The notes under the pieces were generated by a model. That model worked only from the letters and a program-made list of their open reading frames with translations, was not told the DNA's origin and made no database searches. From the NCBI GenBank assembly GCA_015179125.1, contig WHVA01000110.1:124001-188000 (forward strand): a stretch of DNA of 64,000 nt. Direction: 5' to 3'. A program made the position numbers and the translations under genes. Shown one piece after another: positions 1 through 12,128 of this stretch. Positions within the stretch are counted from its first letter, which is position 1; every line of letters begins with the position of its first letter. Origin of the DNA: Gautieria morchelliformis. Its lineage: Eukaryota; Basidiomycota; Agaricomycetes; Gomphales; Gomphaceae.

Positions 1-25
1 TGCCGCGGCTAAACCAGTTAACCAC

Positions 26-1005
26 ATGAAGTATGGCAAACTGAAGCCTCTGGACCTGCCAACGCGACGCTGGCAGCAGATAGGCATTGACTTCGTAGGA
101 CCCCTGCCATCGTTTACAAACAGACATGGCGAGCTCGACATGATTTGCGTGATTATCGATCACTTAACGTCTATGATACACCTAGCACCATCGAAGCAGA
201 ATTTCGGTGCAACACAAATAGCTGAATTAGTCTTCGACAATGTGTATAAACTCCACAGCATGCCGGAAAGAATCGTCAGTGACAGGGACTCTCTGTTCAT
301 GGCTACTTTCTGGAACATCTACACAAACTCCTCGGTTCAGAACTGAGAATGTTGACGTCCTACCACCCCCAGACAGATGGCGCAACTGAACGCACGAACC
401 GCACAATTACACAGATGCTACGGATCACTATCTCATCCAATCAGAAGGATTGGGTCCAAAAACTCCCGTTCGTCGAGTTTGCATTTAATATGGCCCGCTC
501 TGACACAACGGGTTATTCACCCTTCTTCCTGAACTACGGCGCGGTACTGCATCCCCTGATTTGGAGGAACAACGATTCATTTGTCCCTGGTGTCCAGGCA
601 TTCGCCAGGCGACTGAAGGACGCACTAACGGCAGCACACGATGCGATTTTGGTACAATGCGTCAAACAGACTTGTACAGCCAACCGACATTGCAAGTCAG
701 CCCCTTTCCACGTCGATGATCTAGTCTACTTATCCACGGAAAACCTGCGACTGCCCAAAGGCCGTGCTAGAAAGCTCACCCCAAAATTCGTGGGCCCTTA
801 CAAGATATTACAGGAGGTAGTCCCGCGGACATCTTACAGGCTAGCGTTACCGAGCGAGCTCCTGGCTCGGGATATACACCCGATATTCCACGCCAACCTA
901 CTTCATATTCACATACCCAACGACGACCGCAGATTCCCAGGACGATCCATCAATCACGTCACCAACTGGGGAACGACGGCACCGGAGTGGCAACACTGGA
1001 TATAG
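26..1005 (+). pseudogene. Ty3/gypsy integrase fragment (cut by window start)
   Basis: Encodes the catalytic core and C-terminal part of a retroviral-type integrase, the enzyme that inserts the retrotransposon cDNA. The first piece (26-346) shows IGIDFVGPLP and IVSDRDSLF, carrying the two core aspartates; the second (349-1005) shows HPQTDGATERTNR, with the catalytic glutamate, followed by the SH3-like region (VGPYKILQEV) and HPIFHANLLH. The two pieces are in different frames, so a single-base frameshift near 344 breaks the gene. The chromodomain expected after this point is missing: from about 1010 the sequence is DUF6533 copy A. It is related to, but clearly a different family from, the integrase at 59.8-60.6 kb. 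Family assignment is secure; the element boundary is inferred. Confidence 0.85.
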
Positions 1006-1009
1006 TATG

Positions 1010-2054
1010 GGTTTGTGTTCGACAACTACAATCTCAGTCTTTCACAACTTAATACATTCAATTTGTCAGTATGGACTAGGCCTTTCTACCTAGATTTATA
1101 CTAAAAAATTCTCCAGGTGTAAGATATAGAGGCCTGGACTTGCCCAATCTGTCTCTGAATACCTTTGACAGTGTCTACTATCAGCGGTGTTGCTGTACTC
1201 CTTTGTGACACTGGAATTATGATAGTAACCATTCAGAGCTCAATTGAAACATTGAAGCTTTGGCAGAAGGGTGAAACTCAGGATAAAAAGTCTCTCATTA
1301 GTCTAGTGATTTACCAAGGTGAGTATACAACATATTGCCTGTATGTGTGGAGATATCACTAATCTACAGGGAAGGCTTTGCCAGATATGGGTATAGAATA
1401 TTGTTCATCTGATATTTTGTGAAGCTGATTCATATTCAGATTTGTGCTGACAATTACTTTGGCTGATACTATCGCACCAAAGGTATAGTTACTTATAAAC
1501 CCATTGAGCTTCAGAGTTTACTTGGTGTTCTCTCACAATTTAGGTGTTAAGGGTATGTAGGGTATTGATCACAACAAAAAAAGGCTAATATTAGCTCCTT
1601 CATGGTATAAAGCCAAGCCTTGGTAACATCTTAAGCTCACTTCAGAACAGGTATATTCTCACCCATTTATGAAGAAGGATATGATTGTACTAACAGTGCA
1701 CATACAGCTTGTCAGTGATTATCATCTGCCGGTTCCATCTAACTCTCCAAGAGAGACACCGTCAACTTCACAGCCTCTCATTACCTACTCTTTCATTCTC
1801 CACTTTTGAAGCTGCCAGACAAAGTGTTCACAATGCCATAGTGGCTGAATTTGGGAACCCAGACTTGAGCCAGGCCTTTAGTGCTCAGACCTTGGAGGAA
1901 GATGCGGCTGTTCAGGAAAGCCAGAATGAAGAGGCTGGGCCTGCTGAGATAGAGTTAGATGAGTTTCCTTGGGTGACTGAATGTCCTGGAGATGTATAAA
2001 TGGTGGGGCCTATTGCCTCCAGTGAGCAGTTGATGTCTCCTTCAGGCGCTGGTT
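1010..2054 (+). pseudogene. DUF6533-type membrane protein, copy A, 5'-truncated
   Basis: This holds the 3' half of the multi-exon membrane protein repeated in this window (copies B-E). Recognisable exons encode a hydrophobic helix around VAVLLCDTGIMIVTIQSS, then KLWQKGE and LVIYQ before a GTGAGTAT donor, and a last exon with RFHLTLQERH and an acidic tail (SVHNAIVAEFGNPDLSQ) ending at the TAA at 1997-1999; the other copies read about 18 codons further. The four upstream exons with the first transmembrane helices are absent because gypsy integrase sequence abuts at about 1010. Its 3' flank, recognisable from copies B-E, is interrupted at 2215 by the Gyp-A LTR. I take it to be a non-functional remnant; molecular function of the family is unknown. 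Confidence 0.7.
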
Positions 2055-2214
2055 AATGGTTCCGTAGAGTCTGGAAGAACAGAACAGTTTGATGACAGCA
2101 TCCAAGCTAATACATCATAACTGCAACTCCAATAAATCCCCCAATAGTTGTTACATGAACCATCTTGTTCTCACCTTTCCAATCTACCAATTTATTGCCG
2201 TTCTCTGCAATTAG

Positions 2215-2417
2215 TGTGAAGATGCATATCTTAGAGTCTTGTGTCACAAGGGCAGACAAAACTTGACCAATGTATGGCATTCTGGATGCTATGTAGTGAC
2301 AGTGCAAGGTAAGATGCGATTGGGAAACACTGGCCGGTTCCCATGCATGAACTGTACAGTGGGTCCCTAAGGGGCCCACCGGCATTAGCTAAGCACCATG
2401 TACATAGGTTATTTACA
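2215..2417 (-). repeat. 3' LTR of Gyp-A copy 1
   Basis: On the minus strand this begins TGTAAATAACC and ends CTTCACA, and aligns along its length with the LTR at 52994-53207. It is preceded (minus sense) by a purine-rich polypurine tract at 2418-2429 and the end of ORF3. It interrupts the 3' flank of DUF6533 copy A right after CTCTGCAATTAG; copy C has the uninterrupted version near 27240-27250. The first 5-bp duplicate would be ATTAG (2210-2214), but the other end of the element is missing. Confidence 0.8.
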
Positions 2418-2438
2418 CCCTCTCCCTCTATGAATCAC

Positions 2439-4356
2439 TCATGAGGTGTACAAGTCCTCCATAATGGAGTCCTCAAGCGATTCCAACACAATTATGCCAG
2501 TGTCATATGGGGCCGGTGGAGTATGAGGCTCTGGGCACATCTGCATGTGCAGAGGTGTTTGGGTGAGGTGGTTCTACCTCACTGATGTCAGGGGTCCCTG
2601 CCTGGTTGTCAGGGCTCATGTCCTTGTGGAGCATGGCCTCTATGGCCAAGTCATTGGCCGGCGGAGGTGGCCGGATGCTCACAAGCTCCTGGTCGAGTTG
2701 GGCACGGGTGAGTGGCGGCGGTGCTGTGGTTCTCATGTGGCTGCTCTCGAGGACCTTCTGTTGGCCCTCGTGGCGGCACTGAATGCGGCACCTGTGAGGC
2801 TGCATTGAACATATTGTTCAATGCAAGCCATGTGCTCTTGAGTGACGCCAGCATAGCAGGCCAGCCACTGTGCAATCTCAGTGAGAGGGATGTCTGGGCC
2901 AGCTGGACCTCTTACAGGATATGGGCCCATGATCAACAGCCAAAGGCTGGTGCTCTGCAGCATCAGGCACTCTTTGGCGTCAACAATGCTTGACCATTGG
3001 TCAGTTGAGCTGAATAAGTCGATGAGTCTCTACTTGAGGGCTGACGTGACCCCTTTGACTTGGGGTGTGATGGCCTTCAACCACATCCAGACATCCATGT
3101 CTGCAAGGTTAAGGCTCCCATATGCATGTCATGGATGGGGGTGGGTATTCCCTCCGGGTTGGGGATCCAGCCCTTTAGGATGGCTGCTATATCGAGCAGA
3201 GTACCGCTCGCTCTCACGAAACAATCCCGCTTGGGATTGTGAGCGCGTTGCTCACACTTGATGTGCTTGAATGCGCCAATCATCTCACGTGTGCACAGGT
3301 ACTGCGGCATCTCCTTCGCACGCAGCCGGAGCTTGATGAATCGGGCCTCGCCAAGTGGACAGACATTGTACCACTGCATACATCGCTGTGGCGCCTTTCC
3401 TATGGGACGTGGTAGGAAACCTGTCTCGGAGATTGGCAGGTCTCCAAGTGGTATGATTTCCCCTTCCCATGGGTAGGGAAGGTGGAGTGGCCCCGCCACT
3501 GGCGGCAGGTCTATGTGGGGGCCAATGTAATGGGCCTCAATCATAGCTACCTGCCATTGCATGGCAGGGTCATTGATTGTGTGCGACGGTGACGCTGCTA
3601 GGCACGCGCCGATTGCACGTTCCTTCGAATGGCCAGGCCATTGTGTGTGTTGGGGGTGCCGCACAATTTCTTGCACTTCATTTTGGGTTGCTCAGCTATG
3701 AGCTGAGCCCTGTCTGGGTCACATGACTTCCAGATGGAGGAGTCGGACTGCCATCTGTCTGGGATGTCATCGTACGCTGCATTGGATGGTGCGCTCAGCC
3801 CCTCCGTTGATGTTGGGGTGGGGGCTGATATTCGGGAGGCTAGTCCTGAAGCTGCACGTGCTGGCAAAGGTGCTGTCATGTGTGGTAATGATGGGATGGC
3901 CACTGAGTCAGTGGCTCGGTCCTGGTGTGGCCTTTTCGAGGCTGTGTGTGTGTGCTGGAGCGCCTTAAGCGGCTCCTCTAGCTGTTTTACTTTGACACGC
4001 TTGGTGTCGAGCACGTCGTCGTAGTTTTTGACCACGCGTTCTAGGTGCTTGACCTCCTTCTTGAGGTCATGGATGTCCTGCAAGGGCTCCACTCACGTGT
4101 CATGTGTGATGGCCCTTGGGAACCACCCCCAGGCTGCATCGATGGTGTCACTGACGTCCTCATCCTTCGCCATGCAGGTGTCGCAGTCGGCCGGGTGGAC
4201 AATTGTCAAAGTGTCTTCCCATCCTATGATCATCCAGTGTTCCTGAATGACTAGTGCTCGTAGGATGTCAGCAGCCCCTTGCTTTGGAGCCAATGAGCGT
4301 GGCTTGGAAATTGATGGATCAATGAGCATTCCATCCTTCCATGGCATCATCTTCAT
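2439..4356 (-). pseudogene. Gyp-A copy 1, third ORF downstream of pol (ORF3)
   Basis: This is a minus-strand reading frame, broken by several frameshifts, that aligns by eye along its whole length with ORF3 of Gyp-A copy 2 (61031-63014). Shared blocks include MIIGWEDTLTIVHP, DIHDLKKEVKHLE (a likely coiled coil), KPRSLAPKQGAADIL, IIPLGDLPISE, RTREMIGAFKHIKCEQ-type and AAILKGWIPNPEGIP-type segments, GPYPVRGPAGPDIPL, and a terminal EDSIMEDLYTS before TGA at 2439-2441. I do not recognise a known domain. It lies between the chromodomain end of pol and the 3' LTR, the position occupied by env in some gypsy elements, but I see no signal peptide or transmembrane helix. Function unknown. Confidence 0.65.
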
Positions 4357-4447
4357 GGGGAGATGATGGTGGTGGTGGTTGCTTCCAAGAAGTGATGTGC
4401 CTCGGAAAGATCCAAGGTGAAAATTTATCTGCACCGTGGCTGGCGTG

Positions 4448-4930
4448 TCACGTGGTATACATGTGATTGATGCATATAGCGTTGCTTGGGGAGGTCGCAT
4501 CGTTACCCACTCCCTGGAGCGCCAGATAATGATCAAGAGCTCTGAGATCCTTGCAGGACGACATGGGCTCCCATGTCAGGTCGCCTAGGGTCCAGTGGAC
4601 CTGGAGCTCCATGTCTGTCGAGCTTATCCATCGGTGTGCGCTAATCTCGTCGACGAGCCACTCTTCGTCGTTGTTCAATCCAAAGTCATAAAATGACTTG
4701 GCTTCACAGCGAGGAAACAGCTCATCGTTGTTAGCCTCCTATCACCGTATGAGGCTTGAGTAGAAGACTGGTGAAATACAGCAGCTTTTCAGCTTGTCGG
4801 GTAATTCTAGGGTCACTGTCGAGGGTTCATTATGCACCTTGATCATGTGGTATGGTCCAATATACTGCAGTACGAGTTTTCTGGCTCTTCACTTTGGCAG
4901 AGTCAGGTTTTGAGTTGAGTCATTGCTGCA
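4448..4930 (-). pseudogene. Gyp-A copy 1, end of pol: integrase tail and chromodomain
   Basis: Minus-strand homologue of 60470-60909. It covers STQNLTL, the SH3-like YIGPYHMIKVHN, then a chromodomain-like block (DEEWLVDEISAHRW, LQVHWTLGDLTWEP) with the aromatic residues expected of a chromo fold. Chromodomains on gypsy integrases are thought to direct insertion to marked chromatin. The remainder of pol, gag and the 5' LTR are lost beyond about 4930, so this is a 5'-truncated copy. Several frame breaks are visible around 4690-4870. Confidence 0.7.
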
Positions 4931-5914
4931 CATGACTGAGGTTTGTCAAAATAGGGTCAGCTTTCAAAATTTACGCCAGCAGACACTGCAAAATTGCTGC
5001 CACACCATCAGCTTTTGCTCCCGGCAAGAAGCGCAGTTTTGTGGACAGGCTGTGCCTGTGCTCACATATCAGTCGGGAGCGCAAAAGCAGCATTTCACGC
5101 AGTCTAAGTCCTGCCTTGCCATTTATACATGCTGAATTTACATTGGAAGGAGCTCAACTTGCTAAACCCCTGTAAGTTAGATCTGCTGCGTACCCAATCA
5201 AACGACATCCATACATCATTGGACATCTATAACGGCACATGAAGGGGCTACATAGATCATTACTTTCTAACTACCGCAACTTCAGATGCCAGTAACAAGA
5301 AGTACCGCCTTGCAGGGTGTCTGCGTCAGCGTAGTCGTCGCCATGGTTGTCTCTAAGAAAGTCAGGTGGGTTCATCCAACTAATCAGCCGCTTTTCTTTT
5401 TTCTTTTTTCTTTTTTTCTTCTTTAAAATGAGTGCATGGGTTCGTATCCTCAGATACTTAATTGGAACCTCTAGACCAAGTGAAAGAGATTCCAAATATC
5501 AGCCTCGAAAACAAAGAAAGTCCCACATTCAGTCAAATACATCAAGGCCTTTGCAAGCCCTTGAGCTCGCAACCCTGGAGAGGTAACTTTCTCCTCTTCT
5601 TGTTCTGTGATTTTCCTAATGAGACACATCAATGCCTGCTCTGCGACTAAGCCTTTCGCGTGCTTCATCCATTGAGGCAGACGGGACGTACAGCTCGGTC
5701 GAACAGCGAGGGCTGAAATTACTTCACGATTCTCACGCTACGTCTGTGGAAGAATGCCGCGTTTTATGTCGACATGGGTTTACTTGCAAGACATATATTG
5801 CTTTCATAGCTGGGAATCCCAACTTTCTAAGTGCATCCCCACTCAGAACACTAACTCAAGGTATGAATTGATAAAGTTTTGTTTCCACATAATTGACTAA
5901 TTGCTATTGGATAG
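4931..5914. other. anonymous DNA between Gyp-A copy 1 and a zinc-domain relic
   Basis: No gene recognised. It contains an imperfect inverted repeat (GCTTTTGCTCCCGGC at 5011 against GTCGGGAGCGCAAAAGC at 5072) and a pyrimidine tract rich in TTTTC at about 5392-5424. A short minus-strand open stretch near 5271-5390 is not recognisable. Confidence 0.4.
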
Positions 5915-6142
5915 GCAAGCGACAAAGGTTGATGGGAAAATCAAGGCCAAGAACGGTGTGGGCTAGTCAAAGCTTCGAACAGAAGCTGAAAGAGCGGAAG
6001 CTCTACGAAATGATCCAGGCACCAGTCGTGTAGAGCCTCGATGAGTCCTGTGCGGAATGTGTGGGGTCTGGATCAAGCTCCGAAACAACACAACGTATTG
6101 TGCAACCCCGTGGCTGGTGCATGCGAAGAGGTGCCGTTTAAG
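5915..6142 (+). pseudogene. relic of an Agaricomycete Cys/His-rich domain protein
   Basis: Reading in the frame of position 5916 gives AEAERA-type charged sequence, EALRNDPGTSRVEP, then VLCGMCGVWIKLRN, followed by YCATPWLVHAKRC. The spacing C-x2-C ... W-I-x-L-R ... C-x3-W-x2-H-x3-C resembles a small zinc-binding module I know from many uncharacterised Agaricomycete proteins. Two in-frame stops (near 5968 and just before VLC) show it is decayed. It is preceded by a plausible intron (GTATGAATTG at 5861 to ATAG at 5914). Function unknown. Confidence 0.4.
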
Positions 6143-8172
6143 GTTAGTAAACATGTTCCCGATACATAAATTCTCGAGCTTAGATCAGTCACAGAACAGG
6201 GAAGTGTTGGAAATACTAAAAGAAATATCATATCGACACGGTGATTATAACAACACAATTCCAAACCCAAATCAACTCGTCGATATACATCCGAATGCAT
6301 ATACATCACAACGACCTATGCCCGAGATCGCCGAATCCGAACACATGCACTCGATCCAACCTAATCCACCCCTCCGATTACCCTGATATCACAAGAGACA
6401 ACACCACACGCTACAACAGTCCAGAACACCCCTATAGACCCTTCCCAAGCACGCCGAGCCCAACCCAAGTGGCACATATCCCGGGATCACGTGACCCGTA
6501 CAACACCTGTCGATGCTCCTATCAACATCTATGCGCCATCCCCCCATTTCACCTTACCTTTGTTCCCTTTCCACAAATATTAGGAGCGCCAAGTTCTAGC
6601 ATCGTCAGATAAATAGCCAGCTTCATGTACCATATAGCAGCAGTGAAATCCGATTCTATTTGCTCCACATTGCATTAGTTAACACTTAAATAGCATCTAT
6701 CATAAGACACATATACCTAGTTGTGTGTGCAGATATTCTTGCTACTTCTGACTTCCACTCGATTTGTCTCACATTCAGAGATTGAATCACATTACTTTCA
6801 ATTTTATTCTCAATACTAACAAGAGGAAGGCATCTGTCCCCTGTGATACAGTGCCGTCTACCAGCGTGGTACCAGGCAAAGCACCTTGAGGGCGACAAAG
6901 TTTTCTCAAGTCTAACTCTCTTGATTATATTGTCATGTTGTTTATTTTGTGGAAGAAAAGGTCTCCAGTGGATGCATGCTCTCATGTCAGTATAGTGTAA
7001 GATATATACTCTTAAACGAGTGCTGTGAAATGAAAAGAGAGTCAGAGCGCAATAATCATGAGAGTAGATAACATTGAGGGATTGGAAGAATTAGTATCAG
7101 AGGGTAAGCGAGTGATGCTCGAAGGTAGCTGAGATAAGTTTCTGCAGTGCACTTATGCATAAAGCCAAATGCCTCAAACATCATAAAGAAGACAGGAATT
7201 GAAGGGTGGACTTACTTCAAGGTGCTACGCCGGCACTAGCGAGATACTCGCAATTACCTGTTTCAACTATGGGTCAATATCTCAAAGGCACATGAGGGAA
7301 ACAAAGGGGGGGAGAATAAGCGCATGATTGACTGAGTCAGAGAATTGATGTAAAATGTATCAACAATCAGCGAAGCCTGCCTCCAAATTGTACACTGAGG
7401 AGGCTTTGTGTGAGCCCAGTGTCGTGTCCGCCCATCAATTGTGGTCATCAGGAACAATGAACGGGAAGAAAGGTAGCAGAGAAGACCAAACGCACAACTA
7501 ACCCTAAAGAATGTTTGACTTTCTTGACTTATTACTCGAGTGATGATAGCCATGTATAGTTTGAGGGAAGAACCTCGAATGGTTGGGTACACTGCAATCT
7601 GCTGGCTGACTCACGTCAATACCCTGGCAGGAAAACCAATGGTGTTGTCAGCCAAACACCTTGCAGAAATATGTGAGGGCAAGTAGAGCTTGGTCAGACA
7701 AGGCTGAAATTGAGAATTCCACAGCGAGATTTGGAATGTGGTGAATTATGGTAGATATGGATTATCAGAAACAAAGGCGAAGGAAGCTGTACTTACCATG
7801 TAATGCTCTGAAAGCTTTGGTCATCGGGGTGAAGAATAGTGATGGGCACAGCTTGGCCCAGGCTGTCTGCTGAGCCAGGCCGAGCCAAACCAGGCCCAAA
7901 CCATTGGCACATCCGGCTCCAGGGCCTGGCTCAGGTTTTGACAGGCCAGAGCTGAGCCAGGAAGCCAGGTCTGTGAGCGCCTAAATCCGAGATCTCTGGT
8001 CACCAAACAGGACATCTTTGCTCTGATACTGGCACATACATAAAAGGTTTTCATGATATGTAATGTAGTTACAGTGGCCTTAAACCTTACTCTCTACCCA
8101 CTTGCCATGCATTGTCATTGTATCGATGATTCCAACGATGATTCATATTTCTCACTGCTGATATACTAGTAG
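6143..8172. other. no gene recognised
   Basis: About 2 kb without a supported gene. Around 6240-6600 the plus strand is unusually C/A-rich, resembling the U3 of a long terminal repeat, but I could not define TG..CA ends with a duplication. At about 7850-7970 there is a block rich in the motif CCAGGC/GAGCCAGG, which may be part of an unrecognised repeat. Confidence 0.3.
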
Positions 8173-8805
8173 CAGCCCTGGTAATCCAGGCTGTGGGAGG
8201 TGCTGATGCGTCCAGCACCATCGACCCAATGCATATCATGCTAATAGGTATCCATTTGCAACTTGGTGAGTGAGCATTCTCTTGGATCTATCACCCCCAG
8301 CTGTAGCCCATAGCTCTGCCCTCTGGAATTATTCATAATGTGAGACTTTATCTAACACTTGTTTTTGATGCAGCTGGAATTATGGTGTACATCATCCTAG
8401 ACACAGAATTCGAACTTAGGTTCCACTTGCAGAGGCCCTTGAGGTCCAAAACACTGGGTAGGAGCAGCCAGGCCGACAGCTCCTCAAGTGACATCGAAAA
8501 GCCGGTCAATATAATCGAAGGGTGCGGAGGCCTCACACGCCGGCAATCCATCATGGTCACTGGGTTGGTGATCTCCACGGTGATGGTCGTCATACGGTAC
8601 ATAGTGCGCTCGATGTGTGAACCTCACGATGTCGACCCACCTTGGTTATCTTAGGTCCATCTATCGTGTTATTAAACTAGCCGGTGGCTGGAATGGTGTC
8701 ATTATAACCACCGAGAAGTATTTCAACATCTTGGACGCTGCACCCATTGTCATTGCCATGTTTATGCTCAACTTCTGCCATCCTTCGGTAATGTTGCACA
8801 AGTAG
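8173..8805 (+). pseudogene. RTA1-like multi-pass membrane protein, 5'-truncated
   Basis: Three exons encode the C-terminal half of an RTA1-family protein (fungal seven-helix proteins, including the sphingoid-base translocator Rsb1, tied to lipid or drug tolerance at membranes). Exon one gives IQAVGGADASS and MLIGIHLQL. An intron at 8266-8373 (GTGAGTGAGC..GATGCAG) joins in frame to AGIMVYIILDTEFELRF. A second intron at 8597-8654 (GTACATAG..ATCTTAG) joins to IRSIYRVIKLAGGWNG, then TTEKYFNILDAAPIVIAMF and HPSVML, stop at 8805. Phases agree at both junctions, so the reading is intact here. The first four helices were not found upstream, so I infer truncation; distant upstream exons are not excluded. 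Confidence 0.6.
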
Positions 8806-9030
8806 GTCATGGAGGAGTGTGCGTTTCCTCACAATATTTAATGGTACTGATGTCGACTATATATTAGAAGGACTGCTGTAGACACGATAGACTATAGACA
8901 TGTGCGAAGTCTATTTATTTAGCTATGTTTCACTCAGTTAACAGTCAAGGCCATTATTACACTGCTGTGATCCCATTCCCCCACCAACAGGCCATGGCCC
9001 AAGCCAAGGCCAAGCTGGAGCTGAGCCTAT

Positions 9031-9264
9031 TGTAAGAGCAGCTTCTGTGCGCAGCTTACAACTACCTAGGCAGCGTCAGATAAGGTCTGTGGTATTTAGG
9101 ACTAGCAAGAAATACCTAGGCGGTGTCAGATAAGGTCTGAGCCGCCGTTATACAAGAGCTGCATACTTATACTAAGGTAGCGCACTCGGGGATCAGTCAG
9201 GGAAGGGATGTAGGGATAGAAACAAGTGATGGTACTCGGAGATGGGTCAGTCATCTTCACAACA
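9031..9264 (-). repeat. probable 3' LTR of Cop-1
   Basis: On the minus strand it runs from TGTTGTGAAGATG to GCTGCTCTTACA, with TG..CA ends and a G-rich polypurine tract (GGGGGAG, 9265-9271) just before it, directly after the copia RNase H region. It contains two copies of a CTAGG-GTCAGATAAGGTCTG module. No second LTR is present in the window, so the right end is inferred from the TG..CA rule. Confidence 0.5.
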
Positions 9265-9341
9265 CTCCCCCGTGATTGAGCCATTGACGAGACCCATTTT
9301 CACATGCATTTTTTGGTGCTGGTCGTGGGCCAGGGGCTTCG

Positions 9342-12128
9342 TCAGGAGGTTGACTGTGTTGTCTTTCGTTGACACGGGTGAGATCTTGAGAATGTAATGG
9401 TACTTGATATCGATATCTTTCGTTTGCTTGTGGAAAACGGCATTTGAGGCAATCGCACGAGCACCCAGCGAGTCTGAAAAAATGTCGATTGGCAGTTAGA
9501 CTTCAAAATCAAGTTGCTGAAGTAGGGAAGTGGTCCATTGGGCATGTTTCATGGTTTCTGTCAGTGCCATATACCCAGCTTCGGTGGATGACAAAGCTAC
9601 AGTTTGTTGCTTCTGCATTGCCCACGCGATGGATCCCCCTGACAGTATGAAGATGTAGCCGGTTGTTGATTGATGGCCGTCAGTGCCGGCGGCCCAGTCA
9701 GAGTCGCTGTAACCAATGAGCTCGGTGCAGTCGTTCCTGCCATATGTTAATCGTAGGCCTTGCATTGTGGACAAGTAACGAAGCACATGCTGTGCGGCAA
9801 GGAGGTGTTCCTCCGTGAGATTTGAGCTGAACTGTGAGAGACAGTTTACAGCGAAACAGATGTCTGGTCACGAACCTAGCATGGCGTACATGAGCAATCC
9901 TCCAATCTGCTGATAGCGGGAGGTGATAGTGGTGTCGGACTTTTTTTCCGTGTTGGGAGTAAGTTTGGTGCCTGGTGCCAGAGGCATGTACACCGGCTTA
10001 CACTGCTCCATGTCGTATCGAGTCAGCATGCGGTCGATGTAGTGGGACTGGTCAATGGTTATCATCCTTTCCGAGCGATTTTGGGTGATGTGGATGCCTA
10101 GAAAATGGTTTATTTCTCCTAGATCAGTTATTTTGTAGCGCATTCCGATTTGTGCTTTGAGTTTGCTGATAGTGGCGAGAATGCCTATGATCGCAATGTC
10201 ATTGACGTATACAAGTACGATGGTAGGGTGGTCCCCCCCATTGTCACACCTGATGAATATCAACATGTCCCTGAAAGATCTTTCTGAAAACCAAGCGTGG
10301 TGAGCGTATCCTGCAGGTGCACATGCCATTGCCGTCCTGCCTGCTTCAAACCGTAGATTGCTTTCGTAAGTTTGCACACCTTTCCCTCCTGTCCTTGGAC
10401 TGTGAAACCTTCAGGTTGGTCCATGTACAGCTCCTCGTCCAGGATTCCGTTGAGGTAGGCAGATTGGATGTCGATTTGGTGTACCTCCAGGTTGAAAGTC
10501 GCTGTGAGCGCTAGCAGCAATCTTAGTGAATCGAGTCTTGCAACAGGCGTGAATGTTTTCTCGTAGTCTATGCTGGCAGTTTGTAGGAAACCCTTGGTGA
10601 CTAGGCGTGCTCTGTGCCATGTGACTATACCTTGGTGTCACGCTTTGTCAGATGCACCCACTTGCACTTAACGGTGCGTTTGCCCTCCAGTAAGTCTGTC
10701 AGCTCCCAAGTCCCGTTGTCAATCAGGCATCTGATCTCTTTTTTCATAGGCTGGAGACAGAACTCGGCTTCTGGAGAGGAGATTGTGATCTTGTAGGACG
10801 CTGGGTCCCCTGTAGGGGTGATTTCGGTCGCGGCTAGGTATGCAGCGATCACATTTGTCCACACAGCAGGCACCCATCGTTGAGCCCTGTCTGGGCTTGC
10901 ATTGGTTGGGTCGGGATGCAGGGACCGCCCAACAATCCATGCCGATCTTCGCAGAGGGGGTTGAGGGGCCTGTGGACGTGGTGGAAGTGGAGCAGGTGGT
11001 GGCGGTAGACCAGGTGGTGGTGGCGGTCCAGGTCGCGGCATTTGCGGTGCGTTGTGATCAACGTCTTCGTCGTCACTTTCTGGTAACGCTAGTTCTAGCA
11101 GTTCCGGTGGCTGCTGTGGGGGTTGTGGAGGATCAGTTTTGGGTTGCACGATCTGTGTGGTCAGGGTGCGAAGTGGATACACTGATTCCTCAAAGGTAAC
11201 GTCACTGGACACAATTATCTTGTGGGTGGATGGTTCCCATAGCTTATACCCTTTAGTAGAACCATCGTATCCGATAAACACGAACTTTTTGATGTCGGGT
11301 CGAATTTCGTTCGTTGGGTCGTGGTGTGCACATATGCCAAGCATCCAAAGGTTCGGAGGTAACTCAGGTGGGGCGCATGCCCGAAGAGTTGTTCGTGTGG
11401 GGAGACATAGTTGTTGGCATGTGAAGGGGCACGGTTCAGACGTGTGTGGCGGTTGCGACGGCACTCTCCCAAAATCCGTGAGACATACCTGCACTCTGTA
11501 GCATGGCACGAGCGGCTTCCGCGATCGTCCGGTTCACTCTCTCAGCAACACCATTCTGTTGCGGTGTGTGCGACGTGGTGAGTTCATGCTTTATCCCTTG
11601 TTCTTTGATGTACCGGTTGAACTCCGTTGACAGGAATTCCCCCCCGCAATCCGAGCGGATAGCTCGTAGTGTGCCCTTGTAATGTGTGGAGGTAAGCGCA
11701 TGGAATTTCTTGAAACATTCGAAGGTGTCACTCTTCATCTGTAGAAAAAATATCCACTTGTAGGGTGTATGGTCGTCCACGAGCACATAATGGTAGCTGT
11801 GACCTCGGATTGATCGTGTTCGCATGGGTCTGGCAAGGTCCATTTGGACCAGTTCAAAAGGTTGGGTGCAATGGTGAGTTGAGGATTTAAATTTATGCCG
11901 TGTGGACTTCCCTAACAGGCAACCTTCGCATGTCGATAGTGCGCATCACGATGTTGGGTCGATCTGGTCATTGATCCTCTTGAGGGATGACCAGGAGAGA
12001 TGACCGAGGCATGCATGGAGTACGTCGATGGGGATGTGTGTCTGTGCTGAATGGATAGAGGGTGATGCGCAGCTCAGTGTGAGCCAGTAGTGCTGCCCGG
12101 TGTATGGGAACTGCTGTTCAACCAGCAT
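9342..12128 (-). pseudogene. Ty1/copia pol (Cop-1): integrase, reverse transcriptase, RNase H
   Basis: Reading the minus strand from 12128 downward: a GAG-pre-integrase motif (LHACLGHLSWSSLKRI), integrase core (MDLARPMRTRS, RSDCGGEFLS, PQQNGVAERVNRT), integrase C-terminus (LRTFGCLAYVH), a proline-rich linker, then reverse transcriptase (NGTWELTDLLEGKR, QIDIQSAYLNGILDEELYM, AIYGLKQAGRQWH, VYVNDIAI) and RNase H (GYSDSDWAAGTDG, VALSSTEAGYMAL). The order INT-RT-RH identifies a Ty1/copia element. Gag, protease and the 5' LTR are missing beyond 12128. Several frameshifts and stops, plus YVDD changed to YVND at the polymerase active site, show that it is dead. Confidence 0.9.

Noticed and set aside
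2545-3476. Plus-strand open frames opposite Gyp-A copy 1
   Set aside because: They are antisense to the conserved ORF3, whose minus-strand reading aligns with copy 2; the plus frames have no such conservation.
5392-5424. T/C-rich tract as a LINE poly(A) tail
   Set aside because: Interrupted by C at regular positions and not next to the LINE 3'-UTR signature (TCTTACATAGGGC) seen at the other tails.
6205-6672. Possible LTR (TGTTGG.. to ..TTAACA)
   Set aside because: The ends can be placed on TG..CA only by choice, and there is no 5-bp duplication; not supported beyond composition.
7850-7970. CCAGGC-rich block as a CRISPR-like or satellite array
   Set aside because: Irregular spacing, too short, and a eukaryotic context; at most part of an unrecognised dispersed repeat.
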